From the NCBI RefSeq assembly GCF_947495275.1, contig NZ_CANLYL010000004.1, positions 352,439-416,438 of the forward strand: a DNA stretch of 64,000 bases, in the 5' to 3' direction. The position numbers and the translations under genes are program-made. This DNA is from an uncultured Roseobacter sp. (GTDB lineage Bacteria; Pseudomonadota; Alphaproteobacteria; Rhodobacterales; Rhodobacteraceae). This document shows, in pieces, positions 1-7,593 of the stretch (its first letter is position 1; every line of letters begins with the position of its first letter). The notes under the pieces were generated by a model. That model worked only from the letters and a program-made list of their open reading frames with translations, had not been told where the DNA came from and made no database searches.

Positions 1-21
1 CCAAAATCTGTGACATCTTCG

Positions 22-936
22 CTATCCGTCCTGTCTCATCGCCGCGGCTTCACTTGCTTGGCGTATCAATGCCATCGCGGCGTTGCGCGCGTGTCGTGCC
101 TCCAGCGCCTGGATGTCATCGAATTGCGCCTGCGGCAGGCGGCATTGGTCCGTTTCAAACAGCCCTTCCGCTTTGCGCAATTCCTTGAAGAACCTGATGC
201 TGATACCGATGTTCTGGTTGGAGAAATTGAGGATCGGCAAGACCCTTTCGAACAAGGCACGCGCGGCGGTGACTTCTCCGGTCTCATAGAGGCGTTGGAT
301 CGAGACATAAACGCGCTCCATGCCGGTCGGAATGAACGCATGAACGCCGCGCGCCAATGCGTCCATCAACTGCGTCACAGCCCAGCCACCGCAGACATTC
401 AGCTTGCCGTCAGTAGCGCGCAGAACAGCCGAATACTTGGGACCTGCCTGCTGTGTCTCTATCTTCAGCCAGGAAAACCTATCTACCTTGTCAAAGAGAT
501 AGGTGATGTCATCAAGAGACAGACCACCCCCATCCCAATCCAGATCCTGCACCATCAGAATATCTGGTCCGGCATTCGCGATGTCGCGCAGGAATTCATG
601 CATGCCTTGACGGTTCAGGTTTTCGGGGATTTGCACGCAGACGCCGGCAGCCCCAGCTTGAGTGGCGGTCCTTGAAAGCGCCAGGCTCTCATTTGGGTCC
701 TGCGCGGTCACGCTGATGATAACAGGCACACGTCCGGCATTTGCGTCGGTCAGGGTCTGGATATAGCTGAGTTTTTCACCTTCTGTCAGTGTCGTGTGCT
801 CCCCTGCGACCGCCAGCCCAAGCATACCGCCGCAGCCTGCGCCAATTGTATGCTCAACCAATCGCCTGAGGCATGACAGATCAAGGTGACCCGCGGGGTC
901 AAACGGTGTATTCAGACTGGGAATAATTCCTTTCAC
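22..936 (-). CDS. DapA-family aldolase/lyase, atypical active site
   Basis: This 304-residue protein belongs to the dihydrodipicolinate synthase/N-acetylneuraminate lyase (DapA) family of Schiff-base aldolases. The Schiff-base lysine is visible in FSWLKIE near residue 155. The usual GTTGE substrate loop reads LAVAGE, and the family YN(V/I)P tyrosine segment reads VQDLDWDG, so the proton-relay Tyr is missing. It is therefore unlikely to be the lysine-biosynthesis enzyme; a sugar-acid or keto-acid lyase, or a non-aldol activity, is possible. It is the last gene of a minus-strand run after the PfkB kinase and PhyH dioxygenase, 21 bases after the latter. Family assignment is firm; substrate unknown. 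Confidence 0.82.
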   Translation of the reverse strand: MKGIIPSLNTPFDPAGHLDLSCLRRLVEHTIGAGCGGMLGLAVAGEHTTLTEGEKLSYIQTLTDANAGRVPVIISVTAQDPNESLALSRTATQAGAAGVCVQIPENLNRQGMHEFLRDIANAGPDILMVQDLDWDGGGLSLDDITYLFDKVDRFSWLKIETQQAGPKYSAVLRATDGKLNVCGGWAVTQLMDALARGVHAFIPTGMERVYVSIQRLYETGEVTAARALFERVLPILNFSNQNIGISIRFFKELRKAEGLFETDQCRLPQAQFDDIQALEARHARNAAMALIRQASEAAAMRQDG

Positions 937-957
937 ATCGACGTCTTTCTTCCGTTT

Positions 958-1875
958 TCAGCGCAGTTTTCCGGTTTCCGTCATCGGCAGCGCCGCCGAC
1001 AGGCAGCCGTATCCCAGCCCGTTGTGAGCTGTCGGGGATGATCCTGAAAAGCGGTGGTCCATCGGGTCTGCCGCGGGCTGGAACCGGGTATCGCAGGATA
1101 GGCGGATGCGACCTGTTTGGGAGGCGTTGTCAAAGGACCCATGCGCGGTGAACATGCCGAAAACAAGACAGTCACCCGGCTTGAACTCCGTGGTCAAGAA
1201 CCGGCTGTTCTTGCGCTGCGCAAGGGCGATGGCGCTCTCCTCAATATGTCCCGGTCGCGTGGTATCCTGATCCACATCGTGGCCCTCGAATTGCCGGCGA
1301 ATGTCGTCCCAGCGGTGTGATCCCTCAAGGATGTAAAGTGGCCCATCAGCAAGACTGATATCACAAAGCGGCGTCCAGCAGGTCACCAACCGCTTGGAAC
1401 CCCGGTTCATGTAGGGGTGATCCACGTGTAGCGGTGATGCCCGGCCCGCCGTCATCGCGCGTAACCACGCAAACGAGAAATGCTGTGATTTCTCACCAAA
1501 GAGCCGGTCCATGATCTTGGCGATGCGCGGGCCGTTGATGACCGCACGAAGGGCCGGGCCTTCGCTGACGGATTGCCAGAAGGCACCAAGTTCAACGGTG
1601 TTCGGATAAATGTCGCGCCGATGCGACCGGCCCGATGCGATACCATCTTCGGTGGGCTCAGCAACCTCACCGACTTCTGCCAACCGGTAAAGAGCTTCCA
1701 GCCTCGCCGTGTCGACCTCGGTGGCGTCATGCGCCCCCCGCAGAAGAAGGTAGCCGTCGCGTGCGAGCTGTGCAAAGAGATCTCCCGACGCATCGGCCTC
1801 CGTCAAGGAACCGATCCTTTCATCCGGGAGGGGCTGCCCATTCAAGGTGAGCTTTCGTGTGTCCGTGAAGGTCAT
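958..1875 (-). CDS. Phytanoyl-CoA dioxygenase (PhyH) family oxygenase
   Basis: This 305-residue protein resembles Fe(II)/2-oxoglutarate-dependent oxygenases of the PhyH family. The iron-binding HxD is seen in LHVDHPYM and a distal His in MFTAHGSFDN, followed by an Arg-containing segment (GRIRLSCDTRF) suited to 2-oxoglutarate binding. It probably hydroxylates a small substrate, which the neighbouring kinase and aldolases would process further. Its ATG overlaps the stop of the upstream PfkB gene by four bases (ATGA), which indicates translational coupling. The actual substrate cannot be read from sequence. Confidence 0.82.
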   Translation of the reverse strand: MTFTDTRKLTLNGQPLPDERIGSLTEADASGDLFAQLARDGYLLLRGAHDATEVDTARLEALYRLAEVGEVAEPTEDGIASGRSHRRDIYPNTVELGAFWQSVSEGPALRAVINGPRIAKIMDRLFGEKSQHFSFAWLRAMTAGRASPLHVDHPYMNRGSKRLVTCWTPLCDISLADGPLYILEGSHRWDDIRRQFEGHDVDQDTTRPGHIEESAIALAQRKNSRFLTTEFKPGDCLVFGMFTAHGSFDNASQTGRIRLSCDTRFQPAADPMDHRFSGSSPTAHNGLGYGCLSAALPMTETGKLR

Positions 1876-2780
1876 GTCAGATGCTCCAACGCGGGTTTGT
1901 CGGATTGCAGGAGGCTCTCGACTTCTGCGGTTGTTGGCAGATCCTCCATCTGAAGGGGCCGTGCGACCTTCAGGGCGGCCGCCGCGTTGGCCCAGTTAAC
2001 GGCCTCGATTTCCGAGCGGCCCCGGGTAAGGGCCAGGGTGAATGCGCCATGCCAGACGTCGCCTGCGCCGAGCGTGTTCCGAGCATGTGTCTTCAAGGTG
2101 GGGATTTCGGTATTGTGCGCACCATCACTGCAAAGAACGGGGTTTGCGCCGCGTGTCACGGCGCACCATCCGCCAAGCTGACGGGCTGCATGTGCCAGGG
2201 TTGCGGCGCTCGCCTCTCCGCAAAAATCGGCCAATCCCTGTTCGGAGAAGATGACATGGGTTGCATCCTCAAGTACCTCTGTGGCGATGGAAACGGGCGC
2301 TTCAGCGTCAACAACGCAGGGCTTTCCCGCCTGCCGGGCTGCCGCAGTGACGTTTCTTGCCAGCGCTGGAAATCTTGTGTCCACCAACACGGCATCAAAA
2401 AGGAGATCTGGATGTAAAGCTTCCGACTCGCCAGGCGGTTCTGCGTCGCGATGGTTTATGATCGTGCGCTCCCCGTCAGCTGTGATGACAATCGCGGATC
2501 GTGGTGTCGAAGCGCCTGCAACCTTCTGAACCAAATGATCGTCAATGCCGTGCGCTTTCATCCTGTCTCTGACAAATTCGCCCAGCGGATCATCCCCGAT
2601 AGCGCCCGCCAGTATCGCCTCGCCCCCCAAACTGGTGATGGCCGAGGCCGCGTTCATGGCCCCGCCGCCTGCGATCATCCGAGCGCCTTGCGCCCTGATT
2701 TTCGTACCGCTTGCAGGAAACTCCCCGACCTCGAACACAAGGTCTGTGGCAATCAACCCCGCGCAGAGAATTCTTGGCAT
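1872..2780 (-). CDS. PfkB-family carbohydrate kinase
   Basis: Ribokinase/PfkB-family sugar kinase of about 302 residues. The N-terminal glycine-rich region (AGGGAMNAAS) and the C-terminal signature NTLGAGDVWHGAF, with the catalytic Asp, are present. It should phosphorylate a sugar or sugar acid with ATP in the cytoplasm. The start at 2780 (MPRILCAG) matches the family N-terminus; an in-frame ATG at 2828 would add 16 residues that look non-conserved. First gene of a minus-strand operon with the PhyH dioxygenase and a DapA-family aldolase, divergent from a second aldolase gene. Confidence 0.85.
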   Translation of the reverse strand: MPRILCAGLIATDLVFEVGEFPASGTKIRAQGARMIAGGGAMNAASAITSLGGEAILAGAIGDDPLGEFVRDRMKAHGIDDHLVQKVAGASTPRSAIVITADGERTIINHRDAEPPGESEALHPDLLFDAVLVDTRFPALARNVTAAARQAGKPCVVDAEAPVSIATEVLEDATHVIFSEQGLADFCGEASAATLAHAARQLGGWCAVTRGANPVLCSDGAHNTEIPTLKTHARNTLGAGDVWHGAFTLALTRGRSEIEAVNWANAAAALKVARPLQMEDLPTTAEVESLLQSDKPALEHLT

Positions 2781-2841
2781 CTCAGGTCGTTCACCCCGCA
2801 CGTTCCAATGCATTAATCTGGTGAACAATCTAACATGTTAC

Positions 2842-2854
2842 GTTGACAGTCAAC
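2842..2854. promoter_or_regulatory. Palindromic operator candidate between divergent operons
   Basis: Perfect 13-bp palindrome GTTGAC-A-GTCAAC in the 133-base region between the PfkB (minus) and aldolase (plus) genes. It is bracketed by GTTAC on the left and GTAAC on the right. The GntR/FCD regulator encoded in the plus-strand operon is the obvious candidate to bind it and control both directions. TTGACA inside the palindrome could also serve as a -35 element. Confidence 0.55.
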
Positions 2855-2913
2855 TTGTAACGATTACCCTGAAAACTCGAATCATACGTGCGGCAAACGA
2901 TGAAAAGGGGGGC

Positions 2914-3789
2914 ATGAGTATCGCGCACTTCGGGATATCCACAGCCCTTTTGACTCCATTTCATGCGGACGGCAGTTTGAACCTCGGGCTGCTGTGTCAG
3001 CATGCACAGGATATGCTCGGCAGTGGGCTTCAGGGCGTCACGCTCTTTGGAACCACCGGAGAGGGCGCGTCCATCGGGCTTCAGGAACGGCAGGACGCGC
3101 TCGTGGCGATGACCGGTAGCGGCATCAATCCAAAACAGATCACACTCGGTCTGTGTGGTTCAGCCCTTTCGGACGTGCATACGCAGCTGCGGCAAGGTCT
3201 GGAGGCAGGCGTCACCCAGTTTCTGCTGATGCCCCCTTTCTATTTCAAGGGGGTGGATGATACTGGCCTCTTCGATTGGCATGCAGGTCTTTTCGAGATG
3301 GCCGATTCAGCGGCGCAGTTCATTCTCTATCATATCCCGCAAATTACCCAGATACCGCTGTCCCTTGATCTGATCATGCGTCTCAAAAAGGCATTCCCGG
3401 ATCATGTGCTTGCGGTTAAAGACAGTGCCGGGAACTGGGATAACACGCGCGCGCTTCTCGAAAGCGGCAAGATCGCCACGCTGGTCGGGGACGAACGGCT
3501 GCTGCACAAGGCTGCCGCCCTGGGGGCCGCAGGGTCGATCTGCGGCATGGCGAATCTGTACCCTGCGCGTCTGAAAACCCTGTTTGAGACACATCTGGAA
3601 GATAGCGCGCTCTGTGCGGATGTGGATTTGATTGTCTCCGGTCCGGTTATTCCGGCATTGAAATTGGCCATGGTCGCCAAAACCGGCAACGCCCAGTGGG
3701 CGCACCTGCGTGCGCCCTTGCGACCGCTGGAAGGCACGGCGTGTGATCTGATTGCCGCAAGGTTTTCGTCAACGAAGGCGACAGCATGA
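2914..3789 (+). CDS. DapA-family aldolase, canonical active site
   Basis: A 291-residue DapA-family protein. Unlike the first aldolase, it keeps FGTTGEG, the Tyr of ILYHIP and the Schiff-base Lys of LAVKDSAG, so normal class I lyase chemistry is expected. The start at 2914 is preceded by AAAAGGGGGG and fits the family N-terminus; the open frame extends further upstream but through the divergent promoter. The stop overlaps the ATG of the GntR gene (ATGA). Context with PfkB kinase, dioxygenase and TRAP transporter points to catabolism of a sugar acid or hydroxylated acid rather than lysine synthesis. Confidence 0.85.
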   Translation: MSIAHFGISTALLTPFHADGSLNLGLLCQHAQDMLGSGLQGVTLFGTTGEGASIGLQERQDALVAMTGSGINPKQITLGLCGSALSDVHTQLRQGLEAGVTQFLLMPPFYFKGVDDTGLFDWHAGLFEMADSAAQFILYHIPQITQIPLSLDLIMRLKKAFPDHVLAVKDSAGNWDNTRALLESGKIATLVGDERLLHKAAALGAAGSICGMANLYPARLKTLFETHLEDSALCADVDLIVSGPVIPALKLAMVAKTGNAQWAHLRAPLRPLEGTACDLIAARFSSTKATA

Positions 3790-4442
3790 GCGCTCAGGCA
3801 TCTCTCCGGCTACGTGATCACGCCTATTCCAACTTTACCGCAAAATTGCTGTCGCGCGACATTCAGCCCGGACAGATCGTTTCGCAGCGCGAGCTTGTGG
3901 AGTTGACGGGCATGCCCTTGGGGGCGATCCGAGAGATGATCCCGCGCCTTGAGGCGGATGGGCTGATCAAGACGGTGCCCAAGCGCGGGTTGCAGATATT
4001 GTCCATTGATCTTGAGCTTGTTCGTAATGCCTTCCAGCTTCGCAGCATCATTGAGGGGGAGGCGGTCATGGCATTTTGCAAGACCGCCACATCGGACGAC
4101 ATTGACCGTCTGATCAGGCAGCACCAGGATGTGCGTGATGCGGCTACCTCAGCAGTTTCGCCCGACATTTTGCAGAAAGCCCAACAGATTGACTGGGATT
4201 TTCATGACCTGATCATTGACGCCATGGGGAATGCGATCATTTCGGACATTCACCGGGTCAATGCGATAAAAATCAGACTTATTCGGAACCAGGATACGCG
4301 GATGCTGCCGGAGCTTGTCGTTTCGGTCCTTGACGAGCATCTTGTCATATTGGCGGCGCTGAAAGAGCGTGATGTTGAAGGAGCCGTGCGGGCCCTTCAA
4401 GCGCATATCGACAGCGCGAAACGGCGCGCTCTTGGCATGTGA
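3786..4442 (+). CDS. GntR/FCD-family transcriptional regulator
   Basis: A 218-residue regulator with an N-terminal winged helix of GntR type (residues about 10-75; QRELVELTGMPLGAIREMIPRLEADGLI) and a C-terminal all-helical FCD ligand-binding domain with His residues in WDFHDLIIDAM and LDEHLVILAAL that usually hold a metal. It likely represses the flanking catabolic and TRAP genes and responds to a small carboxylate. Coupled by a 4-base overlap to the upstream aldolase; 72 bases precede the TRAP binding-protein gene. Confidence 0.88.
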   Translation: MSAQASLRLRDHAYSNFTAKLLSRDIQPGQIVSQRELVELTGMPLGAIREMIPRLEADGLIKTVPKRGLQILSIDLELVRNAFQLRSIIEGEAVMAFCKTATSDDIDRLIRQHQDVRDAATSAVSPDILQKAQQIDWDFHDLIIDAMGNAIISDIHRVNAIKIRLIRNQDTRMLPELVVSVLDEHLVILAALKERDVEGAVRALQAHIDSAKRRALGM

Positions 4443-4514
4443 AGGAATTTCGATGGGCGACAGCCTGACGGATAATATGCGGAAAAGCCGCAAGTTAAAC
4501 ACGGAGGAACTAAT

Positions 4515-5507
4515 ATGATCATGAATTTCATCAGGCGTGCACCCATCGCGGTGATGGCGACCGCACTGGCTGTTCCGGTCTATGCAGCCGACATTACCTT
4601 GCGGATGTCCACACCTGCGTCCGAGACCGACCAACGGTCGGTGGCGCTGGCCGAGGTCTTTGCCCCGGCTGTGGCAGAGTTCGCCACGTACGAGCCGCAT
4701 TACAATGGCTCCTTGATTGCCCAGGGGTCTGAGCTGGAAACGATCGCGTCGGGTGATCTTGAAATGTCGATCACCTCGGCACAGGAGCTGGCGCAGTTCT
4801 TCCCTGAATTCTCGATCTTTGCGACAGGCTACGTTCATCAGGACGCGGCCCATCAGGTTGCCGTTTTCAATGACCCTTTGATGGAACCGTTCCGTCAAAA
4901 GGTAGAGGATGAATTGGGCGTGAAGCTGCTTGCGGTCATGTACCTCGGCCAGCGCCATGTGAACTTGCGCCAGACCAAAGATGAGCTGACCGTCACCTCC
5001 CCGGCGGACCTCGCCGGTGTCAACCTCAGAATGCCCGGCACAGACGCCTGGCAGTTTCTGGGCAAGGCACTGGGTGCAAACCCCACGCCGATGGCCTTCA
5101 CCGAAGTCTACACCGCCTTGCAGACCGGATCGGTTGATGGTCAGGACAATCCGCTCCCCACGGTCGTGGACGCCAAATTCTATGAGGTAACCAAACAGAT
5201 CGCCCTGACGTCGCATCTGGTTGATCTGAACTATGTTGCCTTCTCGAAAGCAGTCTGGGACGGGTTGACCGCTGACCAACAGGCCACCGTTCAGGCCGCA
5301 GCAGAAGCGGCGGCAGAGAGCGGGCGGCAAAAGCAGCTGGAAAAAGAGGCCAATCTCGTGTCCTTCCTGCAAGAGCAGGGGCTAGAGGTTTACGAGCCTG
5401 ATCTCAAGGCTTTCCGTGACCATGTTCAGGCGCAATACGCAGGCTCCGAACTTGCGGCAAGCTGGCCCGATGGCGTGCTGGACAAAATCAACGCGCTCGG
5501 CAACTGA
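4515..5507 (+). CDS. TRAP transporter substrate-binding protein (DctP type)
   Basis: A 330-residue periplasmic binding protein of the TRAP family. A signal peptide covers residues 1-25 (cleavage near VYAAD). The conserved region NLRMPGTDAWQFLGKALGANPTPMAFTE contains the Arg that normally salt-bridges the ligand carboxylate. It delivers an organic acid to the DctQM membrane pair encoded just downstream. A Shine-Dalgarno-like GGAGG lies ten bases before the ATG. The ligand is unknown. Confidence 0.9.
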   Translation: MIMNFIRRAPIAVMATALAVPVYAADITLRMSTPASETDQRSVALAEVFAPAVAEFATYEPHYNGSLIAQGSELETIASGDLEMSITSAQELAQFFPEFSIFATGYVHQDAAHQVAVFNDPLMEPFRQKVEDELGVKLLAVMYLGQRHVNLRQTKDELTVTSPADLAGVNLRMPGTDAWQFLGKALGANPTPMAFTEVYTALQTGSVDGQDNPLPTVVDAKFYEVTKQIALTSHLVDLNYVAFSKAVWDGLTADQQATVQAAAEAAAESGRQKQLEKEANLVSFLQEQGLEVYEPDLKAFRDHVQAQYAGSELAASWPDGVLDKINALGN

Positions 5508-5527
5508 TCTGTTGTGATATGACGTTT

Positions 5528-5552
5528 GGAAGGACGGGCAAACCGTCCTTCC
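5528..5552 (+). terminator. Stem-loop between TRAP binding protein and DctQ genes
   Basis: Perfect 10-bp stem GGAAGGACGG / CCGTCCTTCC with a five-base loop, 20 bases after the binding-protein stop. No clear U-tract follows. It probably protects or attenuates the transcript so that more binding protein than membrane protein is made. Confidence 0.6.
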
Positions 5553-5595
5553 CATGATTTAGGCCGGCAAAGACTGGCCATCGCGGGGGCCACAG

Positions 5596-6153
5596 ATGAA
5601 ATCAATTCAGGCGGGTGCAGGCCACTTTGCGCGCAGTGTTGCCGCGGCGATGATGGCGATCATGTTTCTGACCTTCGTTCTGCAGATTGTGGTGCGCTAC
5701 TCTGCGCGTCTCGAATGGCTGCCTGACCGGTTTCCTTTTCTTGATCCCTCGCTTTATGGCTGGACCCTCGAATTTTGCCTGTTTCTATGGGTCTGGATCG
5801 TTTTTTGGGGCAATGCTTTTGTGGTCAGAGACAGCGATCATGTGACCTTTGACATCCTCTTCCACGCTGTGCGACCGGCGGTGCGCCGTTGGTTCATCAT
5901 CATCTCAGGCGTCACCATCGCGGTCGTGCTGATCTTGTCCGTTGAACCCACATGGTCGAAATTCTATATCCTGCGGCTCAAGAAAACGGCGACATTATCC
6001 GCTGTTTTCGGAGACTGGATTCGCATGAGGGATATCTACGCGATATACATCTTCTTTCTGATTGCCGTCGCACTGCGTTATGCCTGGGCTGCCTACAGCG
6101 CAGTGCGTTACGGTGTGGACGCGCCAACACATGGCAGTGACGAGATACGATGA
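5596..6153 (+). CDS. TRAP transporter small permease (DctQ type)
   Basis: A 185-residue membrane protein with four predicted membrane helices. Visible motifs include LFLWVWIVFWGNAFVVRDSDHVTFD, typical of the DctQ family. It forms the membrane complex with the large DctM subunit, whose ATG overlaps its stop by four bases. The tail after the last helix is hydrophilic. Confidence 0.88.
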   Translation: MKSIQAGAGHFARSVAAAMMAIMFLTFVLQIVVRYSARLEWLPDRFPFLDPSLYGWTLEFCLFLWVWIVFWGNAFVVRDSDHVTFDILFHAVRPAVRRWFIIISGVTIAVVLILSVEPTWSKFYILRLKKTATLSAVFGDWIRMRDIYAIYIFFLIAVALRYAWAAYSAVRYGVDAPTHGSDEIR

Positions 6154-7445
6154 GTATCGAATTTTTTATCTGCATCGCGACGCTGTTCTTTCTGGCTGGC
6201 ATTGGCACGCCCATTGCCTACGCCATTCTGGTGGCGTCGGTGGCTTATGTGACACTTGCGGGGCAGGGGGTCGGCATTGTTGGCAAGGTCCTGATGGATG
6301 GCCTCTATCAGAGCTTCATCCTGCTTGCGGTGCCGCTCTTTATCGTGGCGGCCAATATCATGAATGCAGGGACCATCAGTGACCGTCTGCTTGGGTTTTG
6401 CGTAGCACTTGTCGGGCGGTTTCGCGGCGGGCTGGGACACGTCAACGTTGTCGCATCGCTGATCTTTTCGGGCATGTCGGGTTCTGCTGTGGCCGATGCT
6501 GCGGGCATTGGCAAAATCATCATTCAGATGATGACGAAAAGCGGCCATTACACACGTGGCTACGCGGCCGCGATCACTGCCGCCTCTGCGACGATTGGTC
6601 CGATCATTCCGCCATCGATTCCCATGGTCCTTTACGCTTTGGTTTCCAATACCTCCATCGGATACCTCTTTCTGGGCGGGATCATACCCGGGTTACTGAT
6701 GGGGGCGGTGTTGATGGCGATGAACCTTGTGCTGTCCCACAAACGCGGGTTCGCTCTCGAAGAGCCGGTGCCGCTATCAGAGCTGCCGCGCCGTACGGCC
6801 AATGCATTTCCGGCCCTGCTGATGCCTGCGATCCTGCTCTACGGGATTTACGGGGGCGTCACCACGCCGACGGAGGCTGCCGCGGTCGCCGCATTTTATG
6901 CGCTGCTGCTCGCCTCGATCTTCTATCGCGCACTCAGCCTCCGCGCGCTCTACGAGATATTGGTTGAAAGTGCACGCTCTTCTGCCGCCGTTGGTCTTGT
7001 GATCGGAGGGGCCCTGATCCTCAACTACGTTGTGGCCTCCGAGAACATCCCGAGCCTGCTGGCCGAACGCCTCGTCGGGCTGGACGTAAAACCGATTGCC
7101 TTTCTGCTGGGTGTGAACCTGTTGCTGCTGCTTTTGGGCTGCGTGCTGGATGCCACAACGATCATTCTGGTGATCATACCGCTGTTTCTGCCCACCTGTC
7201 GCGAGCTTGGCATCGACCTTGTGCATTTTGGCGTCGTGGCCGTCGTCAATTGCATGATCGGGCTGATCACGCCGCCTTACGGGATTCTGCTTTTTGTGCT
7301 CAATGCAGTCACACGCATTCCGCTCGCAGAAATCATCCGTGAAATCTGGCCCTTCCTTATCGCGCTGCTGATTGCCCTGTTGAGCTTGGTTTTGTGGCCA
7401 GGGTTGGTCCTGTGGCTGCCGCGTCTGTTTGGCTATGCCGGGTGA
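6150..7445 (+). CDS. TRAP transporter large permease (DctM type)
   Basis: A 431-residue protein with about a dozen hydrophobic segments. It carries DctM signatures such as FSGMSGSAVADAAGIGKI and ASATIGPIIPPSIPMVLYA. It forms the sodium-driven transport pathway for the solute captured by the binding protein encoded at 4515. Last gene of the operon that starts with the second aldolase; 148 bases separate it from the kinase gene downstream. Confidence 0.92.
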   Translation: MSIEFFICIATLFFLAGIGTPIAYAILVASVAYVTLAGQGVGIVGKVLMDGLYQSFILLAVPLFIVAANIMNAGTISDRLLGFCVALVGRFRGGLGHVNVVASLIFSGMSGSAVADAAGIGKIIIQMMTKSGHYTRGYAAAITAASATIGPIIPPSIPMVLYALVSNTSIGYLFLGGIIPGLLMGAVLMAMNLVLSHKRGFALEEPVPLSELPRRTANAFPALLMPAILLYGIYGGVTTPTEAAAVAAFYALLLASIFYRALSLRALYEILVESARSSAAVGLVIGGALILNYVVASENIPSLLAERLVGLDVKPIAFLLGVNLLLLLLGCVLDATTIILVIIPLFLPTCRELGIDLVHFGVVAVVNCMIGLITPPYGILLFVLNAVTRIPLAEIIREIWPFLIALLIALLSLVLWPGLVLWLPRLFGYAG

Positions 7446-7593
7446 GTTTTGACGCGAAATCGTGTTTATTGCGCGGCCAGCGAGGTCGTCTTTGATAGCG
7501 TTATCGCCTGCCTGCCGGGCTAGCCAAGAATAGGCGATTCAATCATAGTTGGTATCAAGGTAGAATTAGTCTCCTTTTGCGGGATAATAATCT

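Noticed and set aside
22..3789. Either DapA-family gene as lysine-biosynthesis dapA
   Set aside because: Both are in a catabolic setting with kinase, oxygenase and transporter genes, and one lacks the active-site Tyr.
4149..5372. Long open frame antisense to the GntR and TRAP binding-protein genes
   Set aside because: Composition rich in Arg, His and Gly and no family features; a shadow of GC-rich coding sequence. The same applies to antisense frames over gmaS, mgsC and mgdC.
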